From: Saprospiraceae bacterium
Lineage (GTDB): Bacteria > Bacteroidota > Bacteroidia > Chitinophagales > Saprospiraceae
Assembly (NCBI GenBank): GCA_029263015.1
Contig: JAJCYI010000033.1
Coordinates: 1 to 48,221 of the forward strand
Length of the DNA stretch: 48,221 nucleotides
Direction: 5' to 3'
Shown: piece by piece, positions 37,297-44,241 of the stretch
Layout: each line of letters opens with the position of its first letter
How positions within the stretch are numbered: position 1 is the first letter of the stretch
The notes under the pieces: generated by a model
What the model was told of the DNA's origin: nothing
The model's database searches: none
The model's input: the letters and a program-made list of their open reading frames with translations, nothing else
Program-made: the position numbers and the translations under genes

Positions 37297-37505
37297 CGCA
37301 GCACTTCTTTTTTTCAAGCTATTTAAAAAGTTTTTTAAGCATTGAAAATCAGAAAGTTAAATGCATCACATTTAATTTTGTTAAATATTTTACAGGACTC
37401 AATATGGATGAAAGAATATTTTGAAATCGGACGGCATTCGGAAGTTTGTTTTCCAAAGGCGGGGATTTGAAAAATACAAAAGAAGAGGCGGAAGTGACGG
37501 CGCTT

Positions 37506-38216
37506 TTATTGAGATGGTTTGTTGCCCATGGATTCTCCCCAGTTCCCAGTCAATATTTTTTCCTTCCTGTTTTTTTTCATTAATTCTTGAAATTCGTTCC
37601 GCGAAATGGGTTTGCCGCCCAGGCTTCCAAGGTGCTGGGTCTGCTGTTGGCAATCGATCAGATTGTAGCCCATTTTTTCGAGTTTTTTGACCAATGTGAT
37701 AAACCCGAACTTGGAGGCATTATTCACCTTGGCAAACATGCTTTCGCCAAAAAAGCATTTGCCCAGTGCGACACCATACAGCCCACCGACCATTTTATCA
37801 TTTTCCCAAATTTCGACGGAATGTGCGTAGCCAAGCTGGTGGAGCATTTCGTAAGCGCCGATCATGCTTTCCGTGATCCAGGTATTGCTATCATCTTGCC
37901 CTTTCCTGGGTTTCTGGCATTGGCGTATCACTTTGGAAAACGCTTGGTCGTATGTGACCTGGAATTTTTCCTGGTTGAAATAAGGCCTCATACTTTTGGC
38001 GATTTTTAACTCAGAAGGGAAAAGTACAAACCGTGGATCTGGCGACCACCAGAGAATTGGTTCGTCGGGACTGAACCATGGGAAGATGCCTTGTTTATAG
38101 GCTGCCAATAGCCGTTCTGGTGACAAGTCGCCACCAATGGCGAGAATGCCCTCATTGCCAGCTAACTCTGGTGACGGGAAAAAGAGCGTATCCTTTGAAA
38201 GCCAAAAAACGGGCAT
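37506..38216 (-). CDS. aat: Leucyl/phenylalanyl-tRNA--protein transferase
   Basis: 236 residues. Adds Leu or Phe from charged tRNA to N-terminal Arg/Lys, creating N-degrons. Family landmarks: GLLAIGGDL-like start (GILAIGGDLSPERLLAAYKQGIFPW), ILWWSPDPRFVL, the TWIT segment, GYAHSVEIWE, GGLYGVALGKCFFGESMF and LIDCQQQTQHLGSLGG. The gene for ClpS, which recognises exactly these N-degrons, is 143 bases upstream on the same strand. It has its own promoter box at 38321..38314. Confidence 0.95.
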   Translation of the reverse strand: MPVFWLSKDTLFFPSPELAGNEGILAIGGDLSPERLLAAYKQGIFPWFSPDEPILWWSPDPRFVLFPSELKIAKSMRPYFNQEKFQVTYDQAFSKVIRQCQKPRKGQDDSNTWITESMIGAYEMLHQLGYAHSVEIWENDKMVGGLYGVALGKCFFGESMFAKVNNASKFGFITLVKKLEKMGYNLIDCQQQTQHLGSLGGKPISRNEFQELMKKNRKEKILTGNWGESMGNKPSQ

Positions 38217-38283
38217 TTCTCAAATCAATAATTTGGTGTGTAAATGTTTGAACGGTCCTAAACGAGGTACTGTGAACGAGAAA

Positions 38284-38312
38284 CGGGCAAATGGAAGAAG
38301 TCCATTTGCCCG
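38284..38312 (-). terminator. Hairpin between clpS and aat
   Basis: CGGGCAAATGGA (38284-38295) and TCCATTTGCCCG (38301-38312) form a perfect 12-bp stem with a 5-base loop. On the minus strand TTTCTCGTT follows. It may end the clpS transcript, but it also starts right after the aat -7 box, so it would be the first structure of the aat mRNA. Confidence 0.6.
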
Positions 38313-38313
38313 C

Positions 38314-38321
38314 CAAAGATA
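38314..38321 (-). promoter_or_regulatory. aat -7 box TATCTTTG
   Basis: TATCTTTG on the minus strand, two bases before a perfect hairpin, about 97 bases before the aat ATG. No good -33 match seen. Confidence 0.5.
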
Positions 38322-38359
38322 GAATTATATTTTTCAACCTTACTGTTCAAGCCAATTAG

Positions 38360-38671
38360 TTATTCCCCTTCTTCGATCACTACCGACAATCCTCTATCTG
38401 TCAGGGCCTCCTTGGGTGGTCGCAACTCTTTGAAAGGAGCTGTTTTTACAGTGGCCTTGCCTTTGGTGTGGATGATGAGAGAAAGCTGTTCGGCTTGCTC
38501 TGAAGTGTGTTCCAAAATTTCCACAAAGCTTTGGATGACCCAGTCAAAAGTGTTCACCTCATCATTATAAACGATCAATTGTGAGATGGTTCCAGTGCCG
38601 ACATCTTCGCTTATATTTTCTTTGATGAGCACATCAATGTCTTCGTCCGGAAGTAGTGGATTGTAAGGCAT
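38360..38671 (-). CDS. clpS: ClpS adaptor for the ClpAP/ClpCP protease
   Basis: 103 residues. Conserved core VYNDEVNTFDWVIQSFVEIL with the N-degron pocket Asn/Asp (YNDEVNTF), EQAEQLSLIIHTKGKATV, and ending with LTDRGLSVVIEEGE. Presents substrates with Leu, Phe, Tyr or Trp N-termini to Clp ATPase. Next to aat, so the N-degron writer and reader are neighbours; the Clp ATPase itself is not in the window. Confidence 0.93.
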   Translation of the reverse strand: MPYNPLLPDEDIDVLIKENISEDVGTGTISQLIVYNDEVNTFDWVIQSFVEILEHTSEQAEQLSLIIHTKGKATVKTAPFKELRPPKEALTDRGLSVVIEEGE

Positions 38672-38689
38672 AGTCTTGATTTGGTAAGT

Positions 38690-39157
38690 TTACAAAGATT
38701 CCAATGTTGATTTGACGGCATCAAAGTTCGGCATTTCTGCTGGATTATCCAAGACCTCTGCATAACGAATCATGCCGGTTTTGTCAACTACAAATGCCGA
38801 CCGTTTGGAAACGCCTTTCATGCCAAGCACCCATTCTTCGTACAAAGCTTCGTATGCCCGCGACACTTCTTTGTTGAAATCGGAGAGCAATTGGAAGTTG
38901 AGATTCTGGTCTTCCTTGAATTTTCCCAGCGTGAAAACCGAGTCCACAGAAATAGCCAGGACCTGTGTGTCCAAGTTTTGGTAAAAAGAAATGTCATCTC
39001 GTGTGCTGCACATCTCTTTGGTGCAAACGCCTGTGAAAGACTGGGGAAAAAACAAAACAACTACGTTCTGTCCTAGAAAACTATCGAGTGAGATTTCTTT
39101 TTTTTCGCTATTGTACAGTTTAAAGTTGGGGGCCTTATCGCCTGTTTTTAGTGACAT
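38690..39157 (-). CDS. Peroxiredoxin (AhpE/BCP type)
   Basis: 155 residues, thioredoxin-fold peroxidase. Active-site PQSFTGVC (38-45) with peroxidatic C45; a second Cys at C50 gives the C-x4-C spacing of BCP-type atypical two-Cys enzymes. Arg of the active site in KRSAFVVD. Reduces hydroperoxides with thiol donors. Separated by only 18 bases from clpS, so probably co-transcribed with it. A 12-bp inverted repeat lies upstream (39183-39233). Confidence 0.9.
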   Translation of the reverse strand: MSLKTGDKAPNFKLYNSEKKEISLDSFLGQNVVVLFFPQSFTGVCTKEMCSTRDDISFYQNLDTQVLAISVDSVFTLGKFKEDQNLNFQLLSDFNKEVSRAYEALYEEWVLGMKGVSKRSAFVVDKTGMIRYAEVLDNPAEMPNFDAVKSTLESL

Positions 39158-39182
39158 TTTAATTGATGTTTTATTATTGATG

Positions 39183-39233
39183 AATTATCTTGGAAAGGGA
39201 TACCTGTTTTAAACATACCTGTCCAAGATAATT
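39183..39233. promoter_or_regulatory. Inverted repeat upstream of the peroxiredoxin gene
   Basis: AATTATCTTGGA and TCCAAGATAATT are exact complements 27 bases apart; within lie two direct ATACCTGT copies. It is 26 bases before the peroxiredoxin ATG. It could be a regulator site, a leader hairpin, or another spacer palindrome; nothing in the sequence decides. Confidence 0.45.
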
Positions 39234-39358
39234 TTTGCAAAAAAAGACAATCCACGCTGCATTTTGTTCTTTTGCCGTTAAAATAAATTTAAATCCTCGG
39301 TCAATATTGTCGCGAAATTGAATAGTTGGCGTTTTGGGGTGACTCAACTCCTGATTGC

Positions 39359-40273
39359 ATGACAACACTGACCACATCACTCGACCACATGGATGCCACC
39401 AAAAGGGCTTATGTAGAATTGCACATTGCAGTTTTCCTTTGGGGGTTCACCGCTATCCTTGGTGACCTGATCCAACTCTCTGCCCTGATGTTGGTTTGGT
39501 GGCGGGTACTTATTACTAGTGTCAGCCTGCTCTTTTTCATAAAAGGCGGTAAAGCGATCCTCCAATTGCCCCGCAAAACCATTTTGAATTTTGCTTTTGT
39601 TGGAGCACTCACCGGCCTACATTGGTTGACCTTTTTTGGAGCGATCAAACTTTCGAATGCCTCGATCGCCCTGGTTTGTATGGCCACCACTGCTTTTTTT
39701 ACAGCTGTCATGGAGCCGCTTATTCTAAGGACCAAATTCAAATACTGGGAAATTTTCTTGGGGTTCCTTGTTATCCCCGGCATGGCCTTGGTGGTGGACA
39801 ACGTTGATGCGTCCATGCACGCGGGCATTTGGGTGGGGCTGGCCTCTGCTTTCCTCGCCTCCGTGTTCAGTATTTTAAATAAAAAATGGATCAAAAAGGC
39901 CGGGCCGTACAGCATTACATTTATTGAGATGACAAGTGCCTGGGTCGTGTTGTGTTTGTTGTTGCCTTTTTTTGTGGAGTTAGATTCCTTGCCCGAAATC
40001 CTTCCTTCGGCAAAAGATTTTGCCCTATTATTGGTGTTGGCGATCGGCTGCACAACTTTTACTTGGGTGCTGGCGCTGCGGGCGTTGGAGCACCTTTCTG
40101 CTTTTGCTTCCACCCTCACGGTAAACCTCGAACCAGTTTATGGCATCTTCCTCGCCTGGGTTATTTTGAACGATAGCAAAGAATTGTCTTCTGGGTTTTA
40201 TTGGGGAGTGTTGTTGATTTTGTTAGTGGTGTTCAGCTATCCGCTTTTGAATAAGATGATGAAAGAGAGGTGA
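39359..40273 (+). CDS. EamA/DMT-superfamily transporter
   Basis: 304 residues from ATG 39359 (a second ATG at 39389 is also possible; the frame before 39359 starts with TTG). Ten predicted transmembrane helices in two EamA repeats: HIAVFLWGFTAILGDLI at the start of repeat 1 and IWVGLASAFLASVFSILNKKWI at the start of repeat 2, with the late FASTLTVNLEPVYGIFLAWVIL motif. Exports or exchanges small metabolites; substrate unknown. Stands alone. Confidence 0.88.
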   Translation: MTTLTTSLDHMDATKRAYVELHIAVFLWGFTAILGDLIQLSALMLVWWRVLITSVSLLFFIKGGKAILQLPRKTILNFAFVGALTGLHWLTFFGAIKLSNASIALVCMATTAFFTAVMEPLILRTKFKYWEIFLGFLVIPGMALVVDNVDASMHAGIWVGLASAFLASVFSILNKKWIKKAGPYSITFIEMTSAWVVLCLLLPFFVELDSLPEILPSAKDFALLLVLAIGCTTFTWVLALRALEHLSAFASTLTVNLEPVYGIFLAWVILNDSKELSSGFYWGVLLILLVVFSYPLLNKMMKER

Positions 40274-40334
40274 TTTAGTAAGGTTGAAGATGGTTGAGTT
40301 GGTTTATATTCCTCCTTTATAAAGAAAAGATAAA

Positions 40335-40886
40335 ATGAAGAAAATTTTGAAAATATTAGGAATATCAATTTTAATAATAGTCCTTTTCAGGGGGTGGATT
40401 TATAGGTTAACCGTAAACTATACGAAAGTTGGAGAGAGAGAAACAATTAAATTAACTGACGAAAAATTGATTGCAGAAATAAAAGATGAAACCGAGAATA
40501 GAGCATTAAGCTTGATCGAAATTGTTGAAATATCTAAAAAGATTACCAATAGAAAATTGAGCTTTACGAGCAAAAACGTATCAAAAAATCCAAGTGAATT
40601 GATAAAAACTGGAAAAGCAAACTGTGTTGGATATTCAGCGATGTTTAATTCAATAACAGACTATCTGATAAATCGGGAAGAAAAAGCAGGTATGTTGGAA
40701 ACAAAACACTTGATTGGAAGAATGGATTTTTTAGGACTTGATTTGCACCCTTTTTTTGATAGTCCCTTTTTTAGAGATCACGATTACAACCAAATCAAAA
40801 ATTTAGAAACAGGAGAAATAATATGGATTGATCCCAGTGTAAGTGATTACCTGAAAGTTGATAGGATTTCTTCACGTCCCCGATAA
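40335..40886 (+). CDS. Membrane-anchored transglutaminase-like protein
   Basis: 183 residues. N-terminal transmembrane anchor (about 5-23). A possible Cys-His-Asp triad of the transglutaminase/papain-like fold: C97 (GKANCVGYSAMF), H149 (FRDHDYNQI) and D166 (EIIWIDPS). The order and spacing fit the core of that superfamily, but helices and strands around it are short, and overall similarity is not something I recognise. AT-rich, and its stop is two bases before the next gene. Role unknown; a protease or amidase acting at the membrane is possible. Confidence 0.6.
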   Translation: MKKILKILGISILIIVLFRGWIYRLTVNYTKVGERETIKLTDEKLIAEIKDETENRALSLIEIVEISKKITNRKLSFTSKNVSKNPSELIKTGKANCVGYSAMFNSITDYLINREEKAGMLETKHLIGRMDFLGLDLHPFFDSPFFRDHDYNQIKNLETGEIIWIDPSVSDYLKVDRISSRPR

Positions 40887-40888
40887 CG

Positions 40889-41125
40889 ATGGTTGAAATA
40901 ATTGTTGAATTCATAGTTTACCTATTCGTCCAAATAATTTTTCAAAGATTGATTCTGGGATTTTTCAAAGCGGTAAAATTCATAGGAATTTTCATCTTAA
41001 AATTGGTAACTTTAAGCAATAAGTCCATTGAAGAGTTGAAAGTAAAATATGCCGATTCGAGCAAGCCATATTTCCTTGGATTTGGATTTATTATCGGAAT
41101 GGTATATTTGATTCTTTTCAGGTAA
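40889..41125 (+). CDS. Small membrane protein of unknown function
   Basis: 78 residues: one long or two short hydrophobic helices (about 3-40), a polar middle (NKSIEELKVKYADSSKPY) and a second helix (about 60-77). It starts two bases after the transglutaminase-like gene, so the two form one unit. The middle segment resembles small Bacteroidota proteins without assigned function. AT-rich like its partner. Confidence 0.6.
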   Translation: MVEIIVEFIVYLFVQIIFQRLILGFFKAVKFIGIFILKLVTLSNKSIEELKVKYADSSKPYFLGFGFIIGMVYLILFR

Positions 41126-41129
41126 TGGT

Positions 41130-41186
41130 TCAGTCGAGAAGGAAAAAGAACAAGCCAGAATGAGGGACTCATTCACTCCTTACTCC
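41130..41186. repeat. Half copy of the palindromic element family
   Basis: GAGAAGGAAAAAGAACAAGCC, written in parts as GAGAAGGAAAAAG and AACAAGCC, matches the right inner segment of copies 3 and 4, followed by an ACTCCTTACTCC end like copy 3. The left half and the CATAG core are missing. A small stem, GAATGAG-gga-CTCATTC, is inside. It overlaps the stop codon of the radical SAM gene. Confidence 0.6.
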
Positions 41187-42205
41187 GCCCATACCTTGCA
41201 CCCTTCCGTGCAATTGGTGCAGATGTCGATCTTGTCCCGTCCGTTCAATAGGGTTTTCCGGAAGCGGGAATATTTCTCTCCCTGCCAAATTTCCCGAAAT
41301 GAAATATCTTTCAAGTCGCCCAGTTGATGAGTAGCATCTTTGTCAAAACAGCATGGGACAACCAGCCCGTCCCAGGTGACGACGCAGGCATGCCAGAGTT
41401 TCCAACAATGGTTGAGCAGCTTGTTTTTAACCTGCCAAGTACCGTCCTGTTTTTCTTCGTAACGGGCATATTTCCGGATGGTCGGAATTAGTTCATTGCC
41501 ATGTTCGTAATCATAGACCTGGGCGGTTTTTAGTTTCACTTCGTTAATGCCAATTTCTTTTGCAAGGCGGTATATTTCGGGGATTTGATGCTCGTTTGGA
41601 CGCACCACAAGGAATTGGAAAATGATATGCGGCGTTTTTGATTTTAATTTCTTTTTCCATTTCACCACATTTTTTGCTCCCTGTAAAACAACTTCCAGCT
41701 TTCCTTCTTTGCGGTAGCTCTCATAAGTTTCTTGGGTGGTGCCGTCCACCGAAACTATAAGCCGGTCGAGGCCAGATTCAATGGTTTTACGTGCATTCTC
41801 ATTGTTCAAAAAATGACCGTTGGTGGAGGTGATGGTGTAAATGCCCTTGCTCCTCGCATATTTCACCATGTCCAAAAAATGAGGGTTGATATATGGTTCG
41901 CCCTGGAAATAAAAAATCAAGTAGAGCAGATCCCTGCAGGTTTCATCAATGATGCCTTTAAAAAAATCCGATTTTAAGTTTCCGGTTGGCCGGGTGAAAG
42001 CACGGAGGCCGCTTGGACACTCTGGGCAGCGCAAGTTGCAGGCCGTGGTGGGTTCAATTGAAATGGTCATCGGCAAGCCCCATTGTATCGGTTTCCCGAT
42101 CCAATTGGTAAGGCGGTAGGAAGAAAACAGTTTCGCCACGTTCCAAAGCCGGCGAGGGGTCAGCTTGGAGAAGAAGTTCGATATGTCGTGATGGTGAAAT
42201 TTCAC
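41180..42205 (-). CDS. Radical SAM/SPASM domain protein
   Basis: 341 residues from GTG 42205; the frame extends to ATG 42253, but those 16 codons lie inside a low-complexity palindrome and encode only Phe/Leu, so GTG is preferred. Radical SAM cluster motif CNLRCPEC (C-x3-C-x2-C), glycine-rich YFQGEPYINP, and a C-terminal SPASM-type set (CVVTWDGLVVPCCFD ... CTNCTEGC) for one or two auxiliary clusters. Enzymes of this class modify peptides or small molecules. No precursor peptide gene is evident nearby. Two glycosyltransferase genes lie upstream on the same strand, a neighbourhood known for rSAM-associated transferases. Confidence 0.85.
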   Translation of the reverse strand: MKFHHHDISNFFSKLTPRRLWNVAKLFSSYRLTNWIGKPIQWGLPMTISIEPTTACNLRCPECPSGLRAFTRPTGNLKSDFFKGIIDETCRDLLYLIFYFQGEPYINPHFLDMVKYARSKGIYTITSTNGHFLNNENARKTIESGLDRLIVSVDGTTQETYESYRKEGKLEVVLQGAKNVVKWKKKLKSKTPHIIFQFLVVRPNEHQIPEIYRLAKEIGINEVKLKTAQVYDYEHGNELIPTIRKYARYEEKQDGTWQVKNKLLNHCWKLWHACVVTWDGLVVPCCFDKDATHQLGDLKDISFREIWQGEKYSRFRKTLLNGRDKIDICTNCTEGCKVWAE

Positions 42206-42312
42206 AAGTAAAAAGTAAAAGGGCAAAAGTAAAAAGGTAAAAGTAAAAAACATGGATGCACAACTTTTTACTTTTTACTTTTGCCCTTTTACTTTTTACT
42301 TATCAAAACAAC
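42206..42312. repeat. Low-complexity palindrome between divergent genes
   Basis: AAGTAAAAGGGCAAAAGTAA words face TTTACTTTTGCCCTTTTACT, a nearly perfect mirror around ACATGGATGCACA. It lies between a minus-strand and a plus-strand start, so it is not there as a terminator. Both reading frames that run out of it encode Phe/Leu-rich stretches that can be mistaken for signal peptides. Confidence 0.7.
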
Positions 42313-42789
42313 ATGATTTCAGAAAAAACAATAGACCAGGTCATTGGCCAATTTGAAGCAGAAGAAGCTCATTATGAGCAGGCGATCCTCGAATTCGGCG
42401 AAAGCCAGCCAGCTGTTTTATCGTTCCTGCTTTCCGACCAGGAAGGGGCACTGGCAGATGATGAGCGGGATTTTATGCTTTATCTCGCCGTTGTTATTTG
42501 GCAGTCAGTTGAACATGTTGGACCATCGCCCGAAATGATTTCAGCTCCAGAAATCAACGAGACGGAAGAGGCCAATTGGGCGGTCATGGACAAAGCCAAA
42601 GGCCGCACTTTCCGCGACCGGCTGGATGTTTTTTTTAAAAATACACCGCAGGAGGATTTACTTGCATTTATCGAAGATTCATTGACCCTGGAAGAAATCG
42701 ATGACGGCAATGAAGGTATTAAAATTACCAAAGAAGGAGTGGAACCTATGTTTGTCGTTTTGAAAACGGTGGTGGACGTTTTGAGTTAA
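42313..42789 (+). CDS. Conserved hypothetical protein
   Basis: 158 residues from ATG 42313 (MISEKTIDQVIGQFEAEEAHY); upstream codons to 42256 belong to the palindrome. Acidic, helical, no membrane segment. Landmarks: a FGESQPAVLSFLLSDQ segment, DDERDFMLYLAVVIWQSVE and ALSLEE-like LAFIEDSLTLEEID. I do not recognise a named family, but the composition looks like a real cytoplasmic protein. It is alone on its strand between the radical SAM and DUF2064 genes. Confidence 0.7.
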   Translation: MISEKTIDQVIGQFEAEEAHYEQAILEFGESQPAVLSFLLSDQEGALADDERDFMLYLAVVIWQSVEHVGPSPEMISAPEINETEEANWAVMDKAKGRTFRDRLDVFFKNTPQEDLLAFIEDSLTLEEIDDGNEGIKITKEGVEPMFVVLKTVVDVLS

Positions 42790-42822
42790 CTAAAAGTAAA
42801 AAGTAAAAAGTAAAAAGTTGGC
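42790..42822. repeat. Tandem AAAAAGT words
   Basis: Three tandem copies of AGTAAAA between the hypothetical gene's stop and the DUF2064 gene's stop. The same word builds the palindrome at 42206-42312, 480 bases away, so the word spread locally. Confidence 0.5.
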
Positions 42823-43413
42823 TCAAATTTCCCAACCATATTTAATCCAGTCTTCTTCGTAATCTATATCGGAAAGGGTAGGGAGCAGGAAATATGTTTT
42901 ATTTAATTCATTAATATTTTCAATTGTTTTTTTTGCAACCGTATTTGTGCTCCATTCTATATTTTCAAAAATATGCGGTGTTGGGGTTTTCATTCCAATT
43001 AAATAATAACCTCCGTCGTGGGTTGGCCCCAAAACTAAATCGTGGGTATTTAATTTTTTAAAACCTTCCTGGATTATTTTTGCGGATATATTCGCAATGT
43101 CACCACCAATTAAAATTACTTTATGGTATGGCGGCATCGTGTCAATAAATGCATTGGACATGCGCTCGCCAAGGTCTTCCCCCCGTTGTGTTTTTTTGAT
43201 AAATAAATTATCTTTCCACCTGCCATTTATTTCAATAAAAGAACTATAAAAAACGCATCTATCACAATTTACATTCAATGCTTCTTGTTGGGTTCGTTCC
43301 AATAATGCACGATATATTTTTACAGCCATGTCATTGCCCACGGTCGCAGCCAAACGGGTTTTTATTTTTCCCGGTTGGATGTTTTTAATAAAAACAATTA
43401 AGAGTTCTTTCAT
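42823..43413 (-). CDS. DUF2064 family glycosyltransferase-like protein
   Basis: 196 residues, nucleotide-diphospho-sugar transferase fold of the type TIGR04282 (rSAM/selenodomain-associated transferase 1). Landmarks: FIKNIQPGKIKTRLAATVG (nucleotide-binding start), QRGEDLGERMSNAF, VILIGGDIANIS and LGPTHDGGYYLIGM. The family is known mostly through its co-occurrence with radical SAM genes; here one lies about 600 bases downstream on the same strand. The acceptor is unknown. Confidence 0.85.
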   Translation of the reverse strand: MKELLIVFIKNIQPGKIKTRLAATVGNDMAVKIYRALLERTQQEALNVNCDRCVFYSSFIEINGRWKDNLFIKKTQRGEDLGERMSNAFIDTMPPYHKVILIGGDIANISAKIIQEGFKKLNTHDLVLGPTHDGGYYLIGMKTPTPHIFENIEWSTNTVAKKTIENINELNKTYFLLPTLSDIDYEEDWIKYGWEI

Positions 43414-43466
43414 TCTTTTATTTTGGTGTTTTCCAAAGGTTAAGTAAGTCGTTATTTACTGAGCAC

Positions 43467-44177
43467 TTAGTTGAATAAATTGTATTTTAAGATACAATAA
43501 ATCGCCCTTAGCCCGTCTTTCCAATTTATTTTTTTACCTTCTGCATAGGTTCGGCCATAATAAGAAATGCCCACTTCATAAATACGGACTTCAGGAATGC
43601 GGGAAATTTTTGCTGTCACTTCAGGCTCGAAACCAAAACGGTTTTCCTGCAGGTCAAGCCCCTGGATAATTTCACGCCGGAAAAGTTTATAGCAGGTTTC
43701 CATATCCGTCAGGTTGAGGTTGGTGAAAGCATTGGACAGCATGGTGAGAAACTTGTTGCCTAAAGAATGCCAAAAGAATAAAATCCGGTGTGGGTTGCCA
43801 CCCATAAATCGGCTTCCATAAACAACGTCGGCTACACCCTCCAACATTGGTTTAAGCAACAAATTGTACTCCCTTGGGTCATATTCCAGATCGGCATCCT
43901 GGATGATGATAAAATTGCCCGTCGCTTGCTTGATACCAGTGTGCAAGGCTGCTCCTTTGCCTTTATTGGTTTCGTGTTTGTGGTAGTTGATGTGGGTAGC
44001 TGGATTGTTTTTCTGATAGGATAAGATGGCAGCTTCTGTTTCGTCAGTGGAGCAATCGTTGATTATAATGACTTCTTTTTCGAGGTTCTGCTTCAATTCC
44101 ACCGCTTGCACTCTGTCAAGGATGAGGTGGATGGTCCGAGCCTCGTTAAAGGCAGGTATGATGATCGACAATTTCAT
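43467..44177 (-). CDS. Glycosyltransferase family 2 (polyprenyl-phosphate type)
   Basis: 236 residues, GT-A fold. Start [42 protein letters not shown], DxD motif as QDADLEYDP, and [11 protein letters not shown]: the pattern of DPM1-like transferases that move a sugar to polyprenyl phosphate. No C-terminal membrane helices, so it is peripheral. Together with the DUF2064 and radical SAM genes it forms a loose same-strand cluster. Confidence 0.9.
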   Translation of the reverse strand: MKLSIIIPAFNEARTIHLILDRVQAVELKQNLEKEVIIINDCSTDETEAAILSYQKNNPATHINYHKHETNKGKGAALHTGIKQATGNFIIIQDADLEYDPREYNLLLKPMLEGVADVVYGSRFMGGNPHRILFFWHSLGNKFLTMLSNAFTNLNLTDMETCYKLFRREIIQGLDLQENRFGFEPEVTAKISRIPEVRIYEVGISYYGRTYAEGKKINWKDGLRAIYCILKYNLFN

Positions 44178-44241
44178 AGTCGTTTGTTGAATTTGAGGCG
44201 CAAAGAAATAAAATTATTCGTCTATTGTCTAAAATCTATTA

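Noticed and set aside
42206-42312. Phe/Leu-rich N-termini of the radical SAM and hypothetical proteins as signal peptides
   Set aside because: Both are translations of the same low-complexity palindrome in opposite directions, so they are artefacts of the longest reading frames.
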